Assembly (NCBI RefSeq): GCF_011682065.1
Contig: NZ_VUYU01000004.1
Coordinates: 186,001 to 250,000, forward strand
Direction of reading: 5' to 3'
Origin: Massilia rubra
GTDB lineage: Bacteria > Pseudomonadota > Gammaproteobacteria > Burkholderiales > Burkholderiaceae_D
Length of the DNA stretch: 64,000 nucleotides
Part shown: one piece after another, positions 44,862 to 53,004 of the stretch
Position numbering within the stretch: position 1 is the stretch's first letter
Layout: each line of letters begins with the position of its first letter
Made by a program: the position numbers and the translations under genes
The notes under the pieces: model-generated
Told to the model about the DNA's origin: nothing
What the model saw: only the letters and a program-made list of their open reading frames with translations
Database searches by the model: none

Positions 44862-46220
44862 TCAGCCCGGCAAGCGCAGCCTGAAGGTATTACCTGCGGC
44901 GCCGCTGTCCACCTCCGCGCTGCCGCCATGCAGCTGCATGATCGAGCGCACGATGGCCAGCCCGAGCCCGCCGGTGTCGCCATGCCCGCTGCGCGCGGCG
45001 TCGGCACGGTAAAAGCGCTCGAACAGGTGCGGCAGATGCGCGGCGCCAATCTCCGGGCCGACGTTATGCACGCTCAGCTCCAGCATGCCGTCGACGCTTG
45101 CGCTGGCGATGCCGACCGTGCTGCCCGGCATGCCATAACGCAGCGCATTGGCCAGCAGGTTGGCCAGCGCGCGCCGCAACAGGGCCGGGTCGGCCCGCAC
45201 GCTGCCTTGCACGCGGCTGTCGAACGTCATCTGGCGTTCCTCGGCCATGCCCTCGAAATACTCGCACAGCTGCGCCACCAGCGGCGCCAGTTCGACCTCG
45301 CTGCGCTGCACCGCAGCGTCCGGCTGCTCGTTGCGGGCCAGGAACAGCATGCTGTCGATCATGCGTGAGAGCCGCTCGTATTCTTCCTGGTTCGAGGCCA
45401 GCAGTTCCTCATAGTCATCCGTGCTGCGCACCCGCGACAGGGTCTGCTGGGTGTGGCCCATCAGGTTGTTGAGCGGGGTGCGCAGTTCGTGCGCCAGGTC
45501 TTCCGAAAAACGCGACAGTTGCGCGAAGCCGTGTTCCAGCCGCGCCAGCATGGTGTCGAGCGCCGCGGAGAGTTCGGCCAGTTCGCTGACGTCGCCGCGC
45601 CCGGCCAGGCGCAGGTGCAGGTGGGCGCTGTCGATGGCGGCCGCGCGCGCCGCCAGCCGCCGTACCGGCGCCAGCCCGTGCCGGCTCACCTGCCAGCCCA
45701 GCGCGAACAGGAGCAGGCCGCTGGCGGCCAGCGCGATCAGGAGCTTGGCGCGGTACGAGGCCAGCATCTGCTCGCGCTCGGCCAGCAGCTTGCCGGCCAC
45801 CAGGGTCAGGCCGGCGCCCCGGTGTTCCAGGCGGCGCCAGGCCAGGCGCGCGGGCGCGGCCCCGTGCACGTCGCCGAACTGGGTGTCGGCGCGGCCCGGC
45901 AGGCGCGGCACCGGCAGCCGCGCGGGATTGACGGAAATGCGCGCGCTACCCTGGTCGTCGATGATCCACAGCATGCTGTCGCGGTTGCCGAGCATGTTGC
46001 CGTAGAGCTGGGGCCGGCGTTGCAGGGCGTCGATGCTGGCGCTGTCGTCGATCAGCGCAACCATGCGCTCGACCCGGCCCGCCAGCGCCTGGTCGTCGCG
46101 CCAGGCCAGTTCGCGCGCCAGCGACTGGTACAGGTACACGCCCATGGCGCCGGTCAGCACGGCGCCGGCCAGCGCGAATTGCAGCGCCAGGCGCAGGCTC
46201 AGCGAGCGCGGGACGCGCAT
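44862..46220 (-). CDS. Heavy-metal-type sensor histidine kinase (CusS-like)
   Basis: 452 aa from ATG 46220, which overlaps the stop of the response regulator gene; an ATG 141 bases earlier only reads antisense-like sequence. Span 1 at residues about 12-32, periplasmic sensor region to about 165, span 2 (LLIALAASGLLLFALGW), HAMP (LAPVRRLAARAAAI), phosphoacceptor FSEDLAHELRTPLNNLMGHTQ, N box NLLANALRYG, G boxes HLFERFYRADAARSGHGDTGGLGLAI. Matches CusS/IrlS kinases that sense copper or silver, though no efflux genes are adjacent. Confidence 0.9.
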   Translation of the reverse strand: MRVPRSLSLRLALQFALAGAVLTGAMGVYLYQSLARELAWRDDQALAGRVERMVALIDDSASIDALQRRPQLYGNMLGNRDSMLWIIDDQGSARISVNPARLPVPRLPGRADTQFGDVHGAAPARLAWRRLEHRGAGLTLVAGKLLAEREQMLASYRAKLLIALAASGLLLFALGWQVSRHGLAPVRRLAARAAAIDSAHLHLRLAGRGDVSELAELSAALDTMLARLEHGFAQLSRFSEDLAHELRTPLNNLMGHTQQTLSRVRSTDDYEELLASNQEEYERLSRMIDSMLFLARNEQPDAAVQRSEVELAPLVAQLCEYFEGMAEERQMTFDSRVQGSVRADPALLRRALANLLANALRYGMPGSTVGIASASVDGMLELSVHNVGPEIGAAHLPHLFERFYRADAARSGHGDTGGLGLAIVRSIMQLHGGSAEVDSGAAGNTFRLRLPG

Positions 46221-46891
46221 CAGGGCGGCGCTTCCAGCCGGTAGCCGGTGCCGCGCAACGTGTGGATCAGCTTGACGGGAAAGGGGTCGTCGACCTTGGC
46301 GCGCAGGCGCCGGATGGCGACGTCGACGACGTTGGTGTCGCTGTCGAAATTCATCTGCCACACCTGGGAGGCGATGAAGCTGCGCGAGAGCGCTTCGCCT
46401 TCGCGGCTGAGCAGCAGGTGCAGCAGCGCGAACTCCTTGTTGGTGAGCACGATGCGCTCGCCATTGCGGGTGACCTTGCGGCGCAGCAGGTCCAGGTGCA
46501 GGTCGGCCACTTGCAGGGTGTCGCGTTCGCGCGGCGGACCGCGCCGCAGCAGGGTGCGCACGCGCGCCAGCAGTTCGGCGTAGGAAAAGGGCTTGACCAG
46601 GTAATCGTCGGCGCCCAGTTCGAGTCCCTTGACGCGGTCTTCGACGGCGTCGCGCGCGGTCAGGAACAGCACCGGCGTGGCGCCGCGCCGGCGCACGATG
46701 TCCAGGAGCTGCCAGCCGTCCAGGCCGGGCAGCATGACGTCGAGGATGATCAGGTCGAACGTTTCTTCCTCGATCAGGTGGCGGCCGTCATGGCCGTCGC
46801 ACGCGACCGATACCATGTAACCGGACTCGCCCAGGCCCTTGCGCAGGTAGTCCGCCGTCTTGCTTTCGTCTTCCACCAACAATATGCGCAT
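46220..46891 (-). CDS. OmpR/CusR-family response regulator
   Basis: 223 aa. Receiver domain with acidic pocket EDE (residues 7-9), phospho-acceptor Asp51 in [15 protein letters not shown] and Lys101 in [17 protein letters not shown]-terminal winged helix ([40 protein letters not shown]). Cognate to the kinase gene that overlaps its stop. The divergent HbpS/transthyretin-like pair 136 bases away is the obvious candidate target. Confidence 0.94.
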   Translation of the reverse strand: MRILLVEDESKTADYLRKGLGESGYMVSVACDGHDGRHLIEEETFDLIILDVMLPGLDGWQLLDIVRRRGATPVLFLTARDAVEDRVKGLELGADDYLVKPFSYAELLARVRTLLRRGPPRERDTLQVADLHLDLLRRKVTRNGERIVLTNKEFALLHLLLSREGEALSRSFIASQVWQMNFDSDTNVVDVAIRRLRAKVDDPFPVKLIHTLRGTGYRLEAPP

Positions 46892-47027
46892 GCCTGCTCC
46901 CGGTATGCGTCCGATTATGCCCCAGGCGCGCTTGCGAGCCGATTACAAATTCGTCATCCGGGCGTCATCGTGGCGTCGGGCGGGCGGCGTTAGCATGGGA
47001 TCTTTGCTGCCCACCCGAAGGATTCAC

Positions 47028-47537
47028 ATGGCTTTGCGCCTCGCTTCACTTTCATTTTCGCTGCTGCTGATAAGCGGCGGCGTGGCTGCGGCGCCGGTGC
47101 TGCGCCTGGACATCGCGCTGCCGCTGGCCGGCGACCTTGTCGACGCCACCCTGGCCGCCTGCCAGGCGCAGGGGCGCGGCGCGGCGGTGGCCGTGGTCGA
47201 CCGCGGCGGCAACCTGGTGGCGCTCAAGCGCGCCGACGGTGTCGGCCCGCACAACACGCTGGCGGCCCAGCGCAAGGCGTACACGGCCTTGTCGGCCAAA
47301 ACGCCGACCCGGGTGCTGGCCGAACGGGCGCGCACCGAACCCGACACCGCCAACCTGACCACTTTGCCGGAATTGCTGTTGCTCGGCGGCGGCTTGCCGC
47401 TCATGTCCGGCAACGAGGTCATCGGCGGTATCGGCGTGGCCGGGTCCGGCGGCGCGGCGATGGACGAGGCCTGCGCCGCGCGCGCCATCGCATCGCTCGC
47501 AGCGCAGCTGTCCATTCAAACCAATCAATCCAATTAA
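47028..47537 (+). CDS. Secreted HbpS/GlcG-family heme-binding-like protein
   Basis: 169 aa from ATG 47028. Signal peptide (LASLSFSLLLISGGVAAA). The mature part is the GlcG/HbpS (DUF336) fold: AACQAQGRGAAVAVVDRGGN, LAAQRKAYTALSAKTPT and GNEVIGGIGVAGSGGAAMDE. HbpS proteins bind heme or organic ligands and some interact with sensor kinases outside the membrane. Here the gene is divergent from a two-component system, so it may feed that kinase a signal; this is inferred from layout. Confidence 0.87.
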   Translation: MALRLASLSFSLLLISGGVAAAPVLRLDIALPLAGDLVDATLAACQAQGRGAAVAVVDRGGNLVALKRADGVGPHNTLAAQRKAYTALSAKTPTRVLAERARTEPDTANLTTLPELLLLGGGLPLMSGNEVIGGIGVAGSGGAAMDEACAARAIASLAAQLSIQTNQSN

Positions 47538-47549
47538 GGGAGTATGACC

Positions 47550-47954
47550 ATGAACATCACATCGCTTGCCGCCGCCCTGATCCTGTCGGGCGTCGCGCAA
47601 CTGGCCGCCGCCGCCAATCCGCTCAGCGTGCACGTGCTCAATTTGCAGGATGGACTGCCCTCGGCCCAGGTCGAGGTGACCCTGGAAAAGCAGGCCGGCA
47701 AGCAGTGGGTCGCGCTGGGTGCGGGCAGCACCAATGCCGACGGCCGCATTCCGGCGCTGTTTCCCGAGGGGGAACGCTTCGACAAGGGCATTTACCGGGT
47801 GACCTTCAAGACCGGCGCCTGGTTTGCCGCCAGGAAGATCGACAGTTTCTTCCCGGAAGTGCCGGTATTGTTCGTGGTCGATGGCAAGGCTGCGCATTAC
47901 CACATTCCATTGCTGATCAGCCCGTTCGGATTCTCGACCTATCGCGGCAACTGA
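47550..47954 (+). CDS. Secreted transthyretin-like protein (5-hydroxyisourate hydrolase family)
   Basis: 134 aa from ATG 47550, placed seven bases after GGGAG; ATG 47544 is too close to it. Signal peptide ends near AAA. The sequence opens NPLSVHVLNLQDGLPSAQV, keeps the catalytic-type His and Arg region (TNADGRIPAL), and ends with the diagnostic HYHIPLLISPFGFSTYRGN (YRGS-like) tail of HIUases. The urate-pathway HIUase is usually cytosolic, whereas periplasmic copies such as HiuH in CusRS-linked loci are co-regulated with heavy-metal or redox two-component systems, as here. Activity cannot be judged from sequence. Confidence 0.88.
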   Translation: MNITSLAAALILSGVAQLAAAANPLSVHVLNLQDGLPSAQVEVTLEKQAGKQWVALGAGSTNADGRIPALFPEGERFDKGIYRVTFKTGAWFAARKIDSFFPEVPVLFVVDGKAAHYHIPLLISPFGFSTYRGN

Positions 47955-47963
47955 GTCGCCGGA

Positions 47964-49028
47964 TCAGCGCATCTTGAGGGCGTCGGTGAGGGACCATTTG
48001 AGCGGTGCCCCGGCGCTGTCGGTGATGGTGGTCAGTTCGCCGAAGATGCGTCCCTGCACGTTGTCGGGCAGGCGCACGAAGGCCGTGTTGCCGACCGCAT
48101 CGTCGCCATGCACGAAACCCCAGGTAAAGAACTTGATCGCCGCGACCGTTTTGTCGGGCGTGTTGCTGACCTGCGGCACGATGGCGTAGGTACTGGCGGT
48201 GATCGGCCAGCTGCCGGCGCCTGGCTTATCGGTCAGCATTTCTTCATACGCCGCTTTGCTCGCCCAGCCGCTGTTGTTCATCGCCGACAAGAAACCGGCG
48301 CCGGTTGGCGAGACGAATTTGCCATCGCGATTTTTCAGGCTGGCGAAGCTCAGCTTGTTTTTCGTGACATACTGGAAGTCCACGTAGGCAATCGCGCCCG
48401 GCGTCTGCTTGAGCGCGGCCACCGCGCCGGAACTGCCTTTCACGGGCATGGTGCCGGCCGCCCAGGTGATGCTGTAACTGCTGCCGTAGCTGGCTTTCCA
48501 GTCCGGGCTGCTTTTGCTCAGGTAGTCGGAAAAGTTGTAGGTGGTACCGGACCCATCCTGGCGGGTCACGACCGTGATCGGCAGACCGGGCAGGGCCAGT
48601 CCCGGATTGAGCGCCTGCACCTTCGGGTCATTCCATTTCGTGATTTTCCGGCTGAAGATGTCGGCCAGCACCTCGCCCGTCAACTTGAGCTGACCGCTGC
48701 TCACGCCAGGCAGGTTGAAAACAGGAACGATACCCGACACAGCGGTAGGGAAACACAACAGTTTTCCGGCCTTGCGTTCGTCCGCCGACAGGGCGACATC
48801 GGTCGCGCCGAAGTCGACTTTGCGGTTCTTGACTTGCTGGATGCCTTCGGTGGAACTGCTGGACTGGTAGCTCAGGTTCACGTTCGACGACTTGCTGTAG
48901 GCGCTCGCCATCGAGGTGTACAGGATTTCGGCGGCCGACGAGCCGGCGCCGGTCAATGACGTTTGCGCATGCACGGCAGGCGAGGCCGCGACGATGGCGG
49001 CAAAAATAATTCGTTTAGCATAAAACAT
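47964..49028 (-). CDS. PstS-like phosphate-binding periplasmic protein
   Basis: 354 aa from ATG 49028 (a long upstream frame is non-coding in character). Signal peptide IIFAAIVAASPAVHA, then TSLTGAGSSAAEILYTSM, the PstS phosphate-loop opening. Further ligand loops: DFGATDVALS, VVTRQDGSGTTYNFSDYL and GSSGAVAALKQTPGAIAYV. No pstCAB genes are adjacent, so this is an orphan binding protein. It may serve the main Pst transporter or have another role. Confidence 0.9.
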   Translation of the reverse strand: MFYAKRIIFAAIVAASPAVHAQTSLTGAGSSAAEILYTSMASAYSKSSNVNLSYQSSSSTEGIQQVKNRKVDFGATDVALSADERKAGKLLCFPTAVSGIVPVFNLPGVSSGQLKLTGEVLADIFSRKITKWNDPKVQALNPGLALPGLPITVVTRQDGSGTTYNFSDYLSKSSPDWKASYGSSYSITWAAGTMPVKGSSGAVAALKQTPGAIAYVDFQYVTKNKLSFASLKNRDGKFVSPTGAGFLSAMNNSGWASKAAYEEMLTDKPGAGSWPITASTYAIVPQVSNTPDKTVAAIKFFTWGFVHGDDAVGNTAFVRLPDNVQGRIFGELTTITDSAGAPLKWSLTDALKMR

Positions 49029-49549
49029 AGCGTATGTCCGTGTTCGATAGGTGATGCGGGGGTGTGGCGTCTGCATGGCTCCGGCGTCATGGCGTTGCTT
49101 GGGCCATGGCAGGCGGAAATGAGAGCGCGGGAGTGTCGTTTTTCTCAGGCTGAGCCGCGCTGGGCGTGGCAAGTTCCAAGGCGTGCAACGCGGCGCAACA
49201 GCGCGGCAGGCTGGATCGCTGGCAGTGACGCTGGCTACGCGGCCGGCGACGTATTGACAGATAAGTTTCTACGATTGATGATTCTACACGGAAATATCTG
49301 AAACGGAGCGTGTGCACCTGACTTTAGAGGAAAAGCTCGGAATTGCGCGCTGTTAGCAACATTAGAGAACAGCTATAGTGCCAGGAAAGAATTTGTAAAT
49401 ACACAAAGTTGTTTTTTTGATTAAATATATTCCTGTCTTGATTAACTGAATGACATGTGGGTGGGCGCTTGCACGGCTGAACCGCGGACATGAAAAGGCC
49501 ACCGCATCGGCGCTGGCCGGCTGCAAAAGCGCTGCGCGTCCCAGGTCAC
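49029..49549. other. Intergenic region between pstS-like and ligase-like genes
   Basis: About 520 bases with no supportable ORF. The part at 49330-49455 is AT-rich (ttgtttttttgattaaatat) and could hold a promoter for the minus-strand binding-protein gene or an unannotated short RNA. I cannot identify a Pho box by eye. Confidence 0.4.
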
Positions 49550-50668
49550 TCAGGCCGCAGCGGCGTCGCTTTCTTCATCGTCGCCTTCGCCTTCTTCCAT
49601 GGCTTCGTCCGCCTTGTATTTGAGCTGGGCGGCGCTGCAGGCCGACATGTCCAGGTCGTCCCGCACCCCCTTGTAGGTCGAGATATGCAGCTTGCCGTCC
49701 GGATGGGCGTACAGGTAGCGCACGTCGACCAGGGCGCCGACCGGCGGGATCTCGAAGTTCGATGAAATGGTGACCTTGCCCATGTCGACCTTGGCGCCGC
49801 TGGCGTCGAACACCACCACGTGCACGCTGCGCTTGCCCTTGGCAAGCTGCTCGACGACAAAGGTGCTGGTTTCATAGAACACGTGCTTGAGCGCGTCGCC
49901 GCCCGAGGCTGGCCGGCCGTGGGCGTAGGTGGCGTCCTTCTTGCGGAACACCACGCCTTCGCCGCGCTGTTGCCGGATCCGTTCGAAGGCCTCGGTCTTG
50001 GCCGCCGTACCCTGGTACAAGGGCGAGACCGACACGTTGGCGGTCGCGCCCACCGCCGCGGCGAGCAGCGCATGGCGCTCCACGAAGCCGAGCTCGTGCA
50101 GCTTGCGCCCGCCCAGTTCGAGGATGTCGAAAATGGAGAGGCGCGGACCGGGCAGTGCTTCGCCATCGAGGATGGTGCCGGCGGGCAGGCCCGACAAATC
50201 TTCCACCACGCCCAGCGGCAGCGGGACCGGAAAACCATTGCGCTTGCTGCCGACCAGTTCGCCCGGCGCCTTGACCGACACCATGCGCCGGTGGCCGTCA
50301 TCCTTTTCCTGCATGACCCAGGCGTCGTCCTGCAGCAGCTTGAGGGCGCGCTCTTCGGGAATCGGATTGAGCAACTGCGGCAGCACGCCGGTGAAGGCCG
50401 ATTCGAGCTCGGTGCCCTGGTAGGGCACGCCGGCGTCATCGGGGCTGTAGCCGCCTTTGAGCTTGCTGCGGACCAGGGTGTCGTAGATCTCCTTCGCCTC
50501 GGCGTAGGGCAGGGGCGTGGCGGTCTTGGCCTGGTGCGTCAGCGCGCTGCCGCGCCGGCCGTTGCGCCCGTACACCATCCAGCCGCCCTCGACCGGGTCG
50601 AGGTGGCAATGGTATTCCTTGTCGGTCGAGCCCTTGGTCTGGTACAGCGAGACTGATTGTTTTTCCAT
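49550..50668 (-). CDS. WGR-domain fused to ATP-dependent DNA ligase-like nucleotidyltransferase
   Basis: 372 aa from ATG 50668 (AGGAT upstream). Residues 5-50 are a WGR domain (DPVEGGWMVYGRNGRRG), found in PARPs and MolR, which contacts DNA. Residues about 110-270 are a covalent nucleotidyltransferase: motif I QEKDDGHRR with Lys122 as the adenylated residue, motif III ILDGE, motif IIIa FDILELGGRKL, motif IV GEGVVFRKKDA. The rest looks like an OB fold with an acidic tail (EEGEGDDEES). Expected to join nicked or broken strands, perhaps in DNA or RNA repair. No Ku or end-joining genes are adjacent. Confidence 0.85.
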   Translation of the reverse strand: MEKQSVSLYQTKGSTDKEYHCHLDPVEGGWMVYGRNGRRGSALTHQAKTATPLPYAEAKEIYDTLVRSKLKGGYSPDDAGVPYQGTELESAFTGVLPQLLNPIPEERALKLLQDDAWVMQEKDDGHRRMVSVKAPGELVGSKRNGFPVPLPLGVVEDLSGLPAGTILDGEALPGPRLSIFDILELGGRKLHELGFVERHALLAAAVGATANVSVSPLYQGTAAKTEAFERIRQQRGEGVVFRKKDATYAHGRPASGGDALKHVFYETSTFVVEQLAKGKRSVHVVVFDASGAKVDMGKVTISSNFEIPPVGALVDVRYLYAHPDGKLHISTYKGVRDDLDMSACSAAQLKYKADEAMEEGEGDDEESDAAAA

Positions 50669-50772
50669 GCGATTATCCTGACAATAAAATGAGATGCATA
50701 ACGAGAAGCGCCATGGCGCCCCGGCGCCAGCCATGCTGGCACGCACAGCCGCGCCGATGGTAAGATCGCGCC

Positions 50773-51231
50773 ATGACTAATACACTTGCCACCACTCTTC
50801 AGCCGACCCTGGTCCATACCCTGCGCATGCCGATCCGCTGGGGCGACATGGATGCGATGGGCCACGTCAACAATACCGTGTACTTTCGCTATATCGAACA
50901 GGCCCGCATTTCCTGGTTCGACGAGATTGCCTGCACCCCCGATCCGGCGGGCGAGGGCCCGGTGATCGTCAACGCCCACTGTTCCTTCCTGAAACAGCTC
51001 AAGTACCCGGGCGAGATCGAGATCAGCACCTTCGTCGGGCCGCCCGGACGCTCCAGTTTCGAAATGTTCCATCAGATCCGCATGGTCGGCGCCGACGGCA
51101 ATCCGGGCGTCTTGCACGCCGAAGGCGGCGCCAAGATCGTGTGGGTCAATTTTCCAGCCGAAAAATCGGTGCCGCTGCCGGCGGAAATCTGCAAGCTGCT
51201 GCCGCCGCAAAAGCGCTTGCCGCCGAAGTAG
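50773..51231 (+). CDS. Hotdog-fold acyl-CoA thioesterase (YbgC/FadM-like)
   Basis: 152 aa. Catalytic signature IRWGDMDAMGHVNNTVYFRYIEQAR, with the Asp of the 4-hydroxybenzoyl-CoA thioesterase type, followed by the long hotdog helix and strands (PVIVNAHCSFLKQLKYPGEIEI). Divergent from the ligase-like gene. Substrate probably an acyl-CoA; not more specific. Confidence 0.9.
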   Translation: MTNTLATTLQPTLVHTLRMPIRWGDMDAMGHVNNTVYFRYIEQARISWFDEIACTPDPAGEGPVIVNAHCSFLKQLKYPGEIEISTFVGPPGRSSFEMFHQIRMVGADGNPGVLHAEGGAKIVWVNFPAEKSVPLPAEICKLLPPQKRLPPK

Positions 51232-51313
51232 CAGGTCGCCGGGCACCCGATATCGTATCAGCAATTTTTGATTCCAAGAAAACTGGGTCGATGACCCGCT
51301 CAACGGCTCGCAC

Positions 51314-51371
51314 GCCATGCCGGTAACAAAAAAGCCCCTGATTCCAGGGGCTTTTTTGTTACCGGCATGGC
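51314..51371. terminator. Bidirectional rho-independent terminator
   Basis: Perfect 27-bp inverted repeat with a 4-base loop (attc). The stem core agcccctg/caggggct is flanked by A and T runs (aaaaaa and tttttt) on both sides, so it works in both directions. It lies between the convergent thioesterase and permease genes. Confidence 0.92.
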
Positions 51372-51391
51372 GCAAGCGCGCCACGCCAGGC

Positions 51392-52789
51392 TTACTTGTC
51401 GGTATTGAGCAGCGAGTGACGGCGCGAATACGCGAAGTACACGACCAGGCCGATCGCCAGCCAGATGCCGAAGGCGATCCAGGTGGTCTTGCTCAGGAAG
51501 GTCATCAGGGCCACGCAGAAGATGATCGCCAGTCCCGGCACCACCGGCACGCCGGGGCAGCGGAAGGCGCGCGGCAGGTCCGGACGGGTGCGACGCAAGA
51601 CGATCACCGCCACCGACACCAGGCAGAACGCGGCCAGCGTGCCGATGTTGATCAGCTCGGCCAGTACGCCGAGCGGCACCACGGCGGCGATCAGGCCGAA
51701 CACGATGCCGACCATCCAGGTGGCAAAGAACGGGGTGCCGTATTTCGGGTGGATCTTGGCCAGGCGCTGCGGCAGCAAGCCGTCGCGCGACATGGCGAAA
51801 ATCACGCGGGTCTGGCCGTAGGTCATCACCAGGATCACGGTGGTCATGCCCAGGATCGCGCCCAGGTCGACGAAGCCGGCGACCCAGTTCTGCTTGGCGA
51901 ACTGCAGGGCCAGCGAGACCGGGTGATCGACGCCGGCAAATTGCTGGTAAGGCACGATGCCGGTCATGATGGCCGAGACGATCACGTACAGGATGGTGCA
52001 CACCACCAGCGAGCCGATGATGCCGATCGGCAGGTCGCGCTCGGGGCGCTTGACTTCTTCCGCCGCCGAGGTCACCGCATCGAAGCCGATGAAGGCGAAA
52101 AACACCAGCGCGGCCGCACTCATCGTCCCGTTCATGCCGAATGGCATGAAGGGCTGCCAGTTGGCCGGCTCGACATAGCGCGCGCCGACCACGATGAACA
52201 GCAGCACCACGCCGATCTTGATCACCACCATCACGCTGTTGATGCGGGCCGATTCACGCACGCCGAACGAGAGCATGGCCGTGAGCAGCAGCATGATGAT
52301 CATGGCCGGCAGGTTGAACAGGGTCTCGACGCCGGGAATCGATCCGGGCGCGGCCGTGAGCGCGACCGGCAGCTTGATCCCGAGCCCGCCGATGAGCGAC
52401 TGGAAATAGCCGGACCAGCCGACCGACACGGCCGAGGTGGCCAATCCGTATTCGAGCAGCAAATCCCAGCCGATCATCCAGGCCACCACTTCGCCCATGG
52501 TGGCGTAGCTGTAGGTGTAGATCGAGCCGGCCACGGGAATGGTGGAGGCAAATTCGGCGTAGCAGAGGGCGGCGAAACCGCAGGCCATCGCGGCGATCAC
52601 GAAGGACAGGGTCAGGGCCGGGCCGGCCGTCACGGCGCCGGTGCCGGTCAGCACGAAAATACCGGTGCCGACGATGGCCCCGATGCCCATCAGTACCAGG
52701 TCAAGCGGCCCCAGCACTTTCTTCAAGCCACCGGCGGCGCGGCTTTGCGCCACCATGGCGTCCAGATTTTTCGTTCGGAAAAGGCTCAT
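51392..52789 (-). CDS. APC-family amino acid permease
   Basis: 465 aa with about 12 membrane spans. Begins with the family motif LVLMGIGAIVGTGIFVLTG (substrate-binding unwound helix 1) and has the later VFFAFIGFDAVTSAAEEVKRPERDLP motif. Matches YfnA/cationic-amino-acid-transporter-like permeases, probably a proton-coupled importer. Single gene ending in the bidirectional terminator. Confidence 0.93.
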   Translation of the reverse strand: MSLFRTKNLDAMVAQSRAAGGLKKVLGPLDLVLMGIGAIVGTGIFVLTGTGAVTAGPALTLSFVIAAMACGFAALCYAEFASTIPVAGSIYTYSYATMGEVVAWMIGWDLLLEYGLATSAVSVGWSGYFQSLIGGLGIKLPVALTAAPGSIPGVETLFNLPAMIIMLLLTAMLSFGVRESARINSVMVVIKIGVVLLFIVVGARYVEPANWQPFMPFGMNGTMSAAALVFFAFIGFDAVTSAAEEVKRPERDLPIGIIGSLVVCTILYVIVSAIMTGIVPYQQFAGVDHPVSLALQFAKQNWVAGFVDLGAILGMTTVILVMTYGQTRVIFAMSRDGLLPQRLAKIHPKYGTPFFATWMVGIVFGLIAAVVPLGVLAELINIGTLAAFCLVSVAVIVLRRTRPDLPRAFRCPGVPVVPGLAIIFCVALMTFLSKTTWIAFGIWLAIGLVVYFAYSRRHSLLNTDK

Positions 52790-53004
52790 TCAATTGTCTC
52801 GCTTAAAGTCTTATGTTTTTAAGATGCCACCCAGGCAGCTTCTTTACGGCCGGGGTGTACGACTACTGCGCCCGCGATTGTAACGTACCGGGCGCGGGCA
52901 TTGACGAGTTGCGGGAATAAAGATGGCGAAAAGAAAACAAAAGCGGGGGGTGAGGCGGGCATTCCCCGCGCCGGACGGCGTCGGCGCGGGGGTGAAACAG
53001 GGGA

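Noticed and set aside
44379-45368. Plus-strand frame of 329 codons as an independent gene
   Set aside because: Its first 160 codons are the nucleotide-binding domain of the interrupted exporter in the same frame, and the rest is antisense to the histidine kinase gene.
47964-49028. Complete Pst phosphate transporter
   Set aside because: Only a PstS-like binding protein is present; no pstC, pstA, pstB or phoU on either side.
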